NCBI GenBank assembly: GCA_964494085.1
Contig: CAZBQJ010000002.1
Location: forward strand, 186,001 to 250,000
Direction of reading: 5' to 3'
DNA length: 64,000 nucleotides
Source: CAZBQJ01 sp964494085
GTDB lineage: Bacteria > Patescibacteriota > Gracilibacteria > UBA1369
The notes beneath the pieces are model-generated. The model was not told the DNA's origin. It searched no databases and worked only from the letters and a program-made list of their open reading frames with translations. Below are positions 60,307-64,000 of the stretch, in pieces. Both the position numbers and the translations under genes were made by a program. Positions within the stretch are counted from its first letter, which is position 1. Every line of letters starts with the position of its first letter.

Positions 60307-63300
60307 TGATCAAACAGTCTAGAAAAATTCGTTTGCCAGCTGACCTCTACTCCCGCAATACACTTTTTGGGCTGCTCACGGAATTTATTTTGGCTCAAAG
60401 GTCCGCCCGGGAAAGTAATCAAAGTTTAGAAATTCTGGACGTCGGAGGCTATCAAGGAAAATTGGCCTGGTTTATGCCCCAACACACCAGAGTGACCGTT
60501 CTAGATCTGAAACAGGCCCCTCCGGAAGGAAAGACCAATTATGTCCAGGGAGATACTCGTCAGCTTCCTTTTCCGGATAACAGTTTCGATCTGGTCGTCA
60601 GTTCTGATATGCTCGAGCATCTGGCCGCCGAGGATCGTCTGAAAGTAGTTGCCGAAATGCTGCGGGTTACTCGGCGGCACCTGATTTTGGCTGCTCCATT
60701 TCAAAGTATTTACAATCAAAAGGCCGAAGAATTTATCAACACTCAGTTCAGAGAATACACCGGACAGGATCATCCTTTCCTGATCGAACATCTGGCCAAT
60801 GGGCTTCCCGATCTGGAAACCATCGAACAGTTTCTGGCCTCCCAAGCCATTTCCTATACCAAAATCGGCGAAGGCAATATCTATAATTGGTATCTGCAAC
60901 AACTGGCCACCGGTAGTAAGGTCGGCCAGCCGGAGCCTCCTCGGACCCGCCCTGACTCAGCTGATCCGGTCAAGGATAAACAACTTTCTTTCAATGAATA
61001 TTTCAATGAAAATCTCTTTCAGTTGGGCAATTTTCGCGCCCCGACCTATCGAACGGTAATTTTCTGTGATAAACAGGCCATCCTCGACCGTCAGGCTGTC
61101 CTGGAAATGGTTGAAGAACATAATAATTTTCATACTACTGCCCGCTTCGAAGCCTATAAAAAGGCTTTTGACCAAGTCAGAGTTTTGATCGATTGGAAAG
61201 ATCGGGAAATCATCAGTCAGGAAAGTAAAAATCTGGAAATTCAGCAACAGTTGGCCGAGTTGGAAGAGCGTTTGAGCATCGAGCACCAGGCGGTGATCGA
61301 GCGGGAAAACCAGGTCAAAATACTGCATTCGCAGTTGGCTGAAATCCAGACTATTCTCCATGAACAGGAAGAAGCCTATCAACTATTGGTCGAAAAACTC
61401 GCCAAATTCTCCGAGCTGGAGCAGAAAATCGAGCTGATGGACACGCAAATCCGCTCGCAGGATTTGCTTTTGACCAGACTCAAATCGGAATTGGAACAGA
61501 GTCAGAAAAATGAGCAGGAATTGACCAATCTGATCGTCCTCAAAGAACAAACCATTCATCAGAAAAACCAGGAATTGGTCGAAAAAAATCAACAAATCAG
61601 CAGTTTGCAAACCTCTCTAGGCGAATATAAACATGAATTGGAAACCGTTTTGAGCTCCCGTTCTTGGAAGCTAGTCCGTTTTTATGGTCAGCTCAAAAAT
61701 ACTTTCTATGTCCGGCCAAAATATCTCTTCACTACAGCCTGGCAGGTGCTCAGAAAAATGGGGCCAAAAGAATTTATACGCAGAGTAAAAAGAAAAGTTT
61801 TCCGGGTTCGACAAGTCAGCGAAACCACCCCCACTGATTATCAAAAATTCCTGGCCACCACTGAATTAACCAAAGCTGATATTCGTACCATCAAGAGCAG
61901 TTTGGCCGAATTTGAATATCGGCCTTTGATTTCACTTTTAGTCCCGGTTTACAATGTTGATGAGGTCTGGCTGCGCAAAATGATCAATTCAGTCTTGAAT
62001 CAATACTATGAAAAATGGGAATTATGCTTGGCTGATGACGCCTCCACTGCCCCCCATATCAAAGCTGTTTTGAAAGAATATTCTGCATTGGATCCACGCA
62101 TCAAAGTGCATTTCCGCCCGCAAAACGGCGGTATCGTCAAAGCCAGTAATACTGCTCTGAAAATGGCCAAAGGAGCTTATGTCGGTCTGCTCGACAATGA
62201 TGATGAGCTGACTCCTGACGCTCTCTATGAAATAGTTAAAGCTCTCCAGAATTCCCGTTATGATCTGCTTTATTCTGATGAGGATAAATTGGAGCTGGAC
62301 GGCACCAGAACCGAGCCGTTTTTCAAGCCGGATTTTGATCAGGACTTACTTTTCTCCAACAATTACATCTGCCATTTCTCTGTCTATCGTCGTAAAATTG
62401 TCGAAGAAGTCGGCGGTTTCCGAGATGGCACCGATGGCGCTCAGGACTATGATCTGGTGCTGCGTTTCACCGATCGCAAACGTCAGATTTATCATCTGCC
62501 CAAAGTGCTTTATCATTGGCGGAAAATCCCCGGCTCCACCGCTGCTACAGTAGAAGCCAAGCCCTATGTTTTTGAAAATGCCAAAAAAGCCTTGCGCGAC
62601 GCGATTCGCAGGCGCGGTATCAAAGGCGAAGTCGTCGATGGAATCTGGAAAGGGTCCTATCGGGTGATCCGAACAATCAAAGATCAGCCACTGGTTTCAA
62701 TCATCATTCCTTTCCGTGATCTGGTCGGTGTTTTGAGAGTTTGCCTGGATAGTATTTTCGCCAAAACCACTTATCAGAATTATGAAATCCTCCTGGTCAA
62801 CAATGCCTCTGAACTGCTGGAAACCCGCGAGTATATGCGCGAAATCGAAAATTGCCCCCGAGTCAGATTGTTACATTACAATGCCCCTTTCAATTTTTCT
62901 GCCATCAATAATTTCGCTTCTTTGCAGGCCAAAGGTCAATATCTGCTCTTACTCAACAATGATACCGAGGTGATCGAGCCTGATTGGATTCAAGCCATGC
63001 TGGAACAGGCGCAGCGTCCGGAAGTTGGTTGTGTCGGAGCTAAATTACTTTATCCCAACAATCTCATTCAGCATGCCGGTGTAGTGATCGGGGTGGGGGG
63101 AGCGGCCAACCATTGTTATGCCAAACTTCCCGCCGATCAAAATGGTTACTTTGGCCAGCTCAATGTCGTCCGTGAATACAGCGCAGTCACTGCCGCCTGC
63201 GTGATGATCCGCAAGTCGGTTTACGAAGAAATGGACGGCCTGGACGAAGAAAATTTGGCAGTTTCTTTCAATGATGTGGATTTCTGTCTGCGCCTACGGG

Positions 63301-63515
63301 AAAAAGGCTTACTGGTGATCTATACGCCCTATGCTTCACTTTACCATCATGAGTCATTATCTCGCGGTTACAATGTCAGCTTCAATGAAGAATATTATTT
63401 GCGTCGCCGTCATCAAGGTATTTTCCAAACCGGCGACCCTTACTACAATCCCAATCTTTCCCGGGAAAGACTGGACTTTACTCTGAAAATATTAGATAAA
63501 GTAAAGGATAATTAA
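60306..63515 (+). CDS. Fusion of a methyltransferase, coiled coil and two GT2 glycosyltransferase domains
   Basis: 1069 residues. 1-210: SAM-dependent class I methyltransferase (LEILDVGGYQGKLAWF; VQGDTRQLPFPDNSFDLVVSSDMLEHL). About 270-455: long coiled coil of Gln/Glu/Leu heptads. About 535-760: GT2 domain (SLLVPVYNVDEVWL; ADDASTA; GLLDNDDEL). About 800-1060: second GT2 domain (VSIIIPFRDLVGVLR; LLVNNASE; LLLNNDTEV; DVDFCLRLREKGLL). The coiled coil probably sets chain length or holds the complex, as WbdD does in O9a. It overlaps wzt by one base. In this cluster it likely makes and caps the exported glycan; sugars unknown. Confidence 0.92.
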   Translation: MIKQSRKIRLPADLYSRNTLFGLLTEFILAQRSARESNQSLEILDVGGYQGKLAWFMPQHTRVTVLDLKQAPPEGKTNYVQGDTRQLPFPDNSFDLVVSSDMLEHLAAEDRLKVVAEMLRVTRRHLILAAPFQSIYNQKAEEFINTQFREYTGQDHPFLIEHLANGLPDLETIEQFLASQAISYTKIGEGNIYNWYLQQLATGSKVGQPEPPRTRPDSADPVKDKQLSFNEYFNENLFQLGNFRAPTYRTVIFCDKQAILDRQAVLEMVEEHNNFHTTARFEAYKKAFDQVRVLIDWKDREIISQESKNLEIQQQLAELEERLSIEHQAVIERENQVKILHSQLAEIQTILHEQEEAYQLLVEKLAKFSELEQKIELMDTQIRSQDLLLTRLKSELEQSQKNEQELTNLIVLKEQTIHQKNQELVEKNQQISSLQTSLGEYKHELETVLSSRSWKLVRFYGQLKNTFYVRPKYLFTTAWQVLRKMGPKEFIRRVKRKVFRVRQVSETTPTDYQKFLATTELTKADIRTIKSSLAEFEYRPLISLLVPVYNVDEVWLRKMINSVLNQYYEKWELCLADDASTAPHIKAVLKEYSALDPRIKVHFRPQNGGIVKASNTALKMAKGAYVGLLDNDDELTPDALYEIVKALQNSRYDLLYSDEDKLELDGTRTEPFFKPDFDQDLLFSNNYICHFSVYRRKIVEEVGGFRDGTDGAQDYDLVLRFTDRKRQIYHLPKVLYHWRKIPGSTAATVEAKPYVFENAKKALRDAIRRRGIKGEVVDGIWKGSYRVIRTIKDQPLVSIIIPFRDLVGVLRVCLDSIFAKTTYQNYEILLVNNASELLETREYMREIENCPRVRLLHYNAPFNFSAINNFASLQAKGQYLLLLNNDTEVIEPDWIQAMLEQAQRPEVGCVGAKLLYPNNLIQHAGVVIGVGGAANHCYAKLPADQNGYFGQLNVVREYSAVTAACVMIRKSVYEEMDGLDEENLAVSFNDVDFCLRLREKGLLVIYTPYASLYHHESLSRGYNVSFNEEYYLRRRHQGIFQTGDPYYNPNLSRERLDFTLKILDKVKDN

Positions 63516-63557
63516 GCCCCCGGCACTGTTTTATCAGTTGATTTGAGCCTTTGCCTT

Positions 63558-64000
63558 ATGTCAAAACGTCCTCATCAAGAATGGCCTTTAGTCAGTATCG
63601 TTATACCCTGCTACAATGCCATGAAATTTTTGCCGATTTGTTTATCGAGCATTTTGGCTTTGGACTATCCCAACCTGGAGTTACTGATCATCGACGACTT
63701 TTCCACGGATGATTCCGTAAAATATATCCGGGAAAATTTCAAACAATTCCGTTTGATTACCAGCAAAGTCAATCATGGCTTCGCCTACACCGTAGAAAAG
63801 GGCTTCTGGGAGACCAAAGGCAAGTATTTTTTCATGGTTAATCAGGATACGGTCCATCAGCCGGATTATCTGAAAGTGGCCGTCGAGATTATGGAATTCT
63901 ATCCAAAAATCGGTGCTTTTGGCGGGAAAGTTTATAAATATGATTTCGATCGGGGGCGTCCTACCAACATTATCGACACCGTCGGAGAGATTATCTACAA
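63558..64000 (+). CDS. GT2-family glycosyltransferase, truncated by window end
   Basis: Only the first 147 codons lie inside the window. MSKRPHQEWPLVSIVIPCYN opens the nucleotide-sugar fold; IIDDFSTDD and VNQDTVHQPDY (DxD-like site) match GT2. It follows the fusion gene with 42 bases between and belongs to the same glycan cluster. The frame stays open to the end. Confidence 0.9.
   Translation, partial: MSKRPHQEWPLVSIVIPCYNAMKFLPICLSSILALDYPNLELLIIDDFSTDDSVKYIRENFKQFRLITSKVNHGFAYTVEKGFWETKGKYFFMVNQDTVHQPDYLKVAVEIMEFYPKIGAFGGKVYKYDFDRGRPTNIIDTVGEIIY

Noticed and set aside
60957..61610. Minus-strand frames rich in Phe and Leu within the fusion gene
   Set aside because: Mirror images of the Gln/Glu-rich coiled coil on the other strand.
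1..64000. CRISPR array or transposase gene
   Set aside because: No regularly spaced direct repeats, no Cas-like protein, and no DDE or serine transposase frame was seen.

Overview
The window reads as a chromosomal segment of an uncultivated, reduced-genome bacterium, most likely of the Candidate Phyla Radiation (Patescibacteria). This is an inference from gene content: no biosynthetic operons, but a single-domain ComEC-type hydrolase, a PilB pilus ATPase, DprA, ComM and RecA (DNA uptake), a reduced set of murein enzymes (MurA, L,D-transpeptidase, PBP1C-like), an S-layer protein with SLH repeats, a giant alpha-2-macroglobulin, and many short proteins of unknown function. TGA is an ordinary stop here (for example at 51298-51300 and 60304-60306), which argues against the recoded Gracilibacteria/Absconditabacteria. 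The exact phylum cannot be fixed from this window.

Layout. 1-11.7 kb is an accessory, AT-rich and rearranged zone built around three copies of comM (a 5' fragment at 3748, an intact gene at 5282, a pseudogene at 10134). Between them lie (a) an MvdC/MvdD-like ATP-grasp ligase, a CYTH protein, a GHMP/beta-RFAP-synthase-like enzyme and a protein-kinase-like protein, (b) a degenerate second copy of the CYTH-GHMP stretch, and (c) a minus-strand operon of a B12-type radical SAM protein, a UDG-like Fe-S protein and a MazG-like protein, preceded by a nucleotide-kinase remnant. 11.8-20.9 kb: a small secreted protein, murA, a ComEC-type hydrolase, an LPXTG surface protein, an ArgRS with an extra N-terminal B3/B4 domain, three tRNAs and tag. 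21-38.7 kb: housekeeping genes (winged helix, S41 protease, ymdB, recA-recX, nusA, pilB, dprA, ftsE, xer, L,D-transpeptidase, pcrA, a glycosyltransferase, a polyprenol-kinase-like protein). 38.7-51.3 kb: alpha-2-macroglobulin, a Zn-finger-less DnaJ, three tRNAs, a GC-rich DHH-like gene and a PBP1C-like enzyme. 51.3-56.2 kb: a 625-nt non-coding leader and the S-layer gene. 56.3-64 kb: a myxobacterial-looking lipoprotein gene, a PIN-domain pair, and a surface-polysaccharide cluster (Wzm/Wzt ABC exporter, a methyltransferase/double-GT2 fusion and a further GT2 running off the end).

How it fits together. Much of the window concerns the cell surface (S-layer, exported glycan, LPXTG protein, A2M/PBP1C, L,D-transpeptidase) and DNA uptake or recombination (PilB, ComEC-type hydrolase, DprA, ComM, RecA/RecX, Xer). 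Against that background stand the rearranged comM region and a few single-gene, GC-richer cassettes with their own promoter or ribosome binding site, which look like recent acquisitions. The least explained parts are the two accessory enzyme clusters in the first 10 kb, the B3/B4-ArgRS fusion, and the long leader of the S-layer gene.
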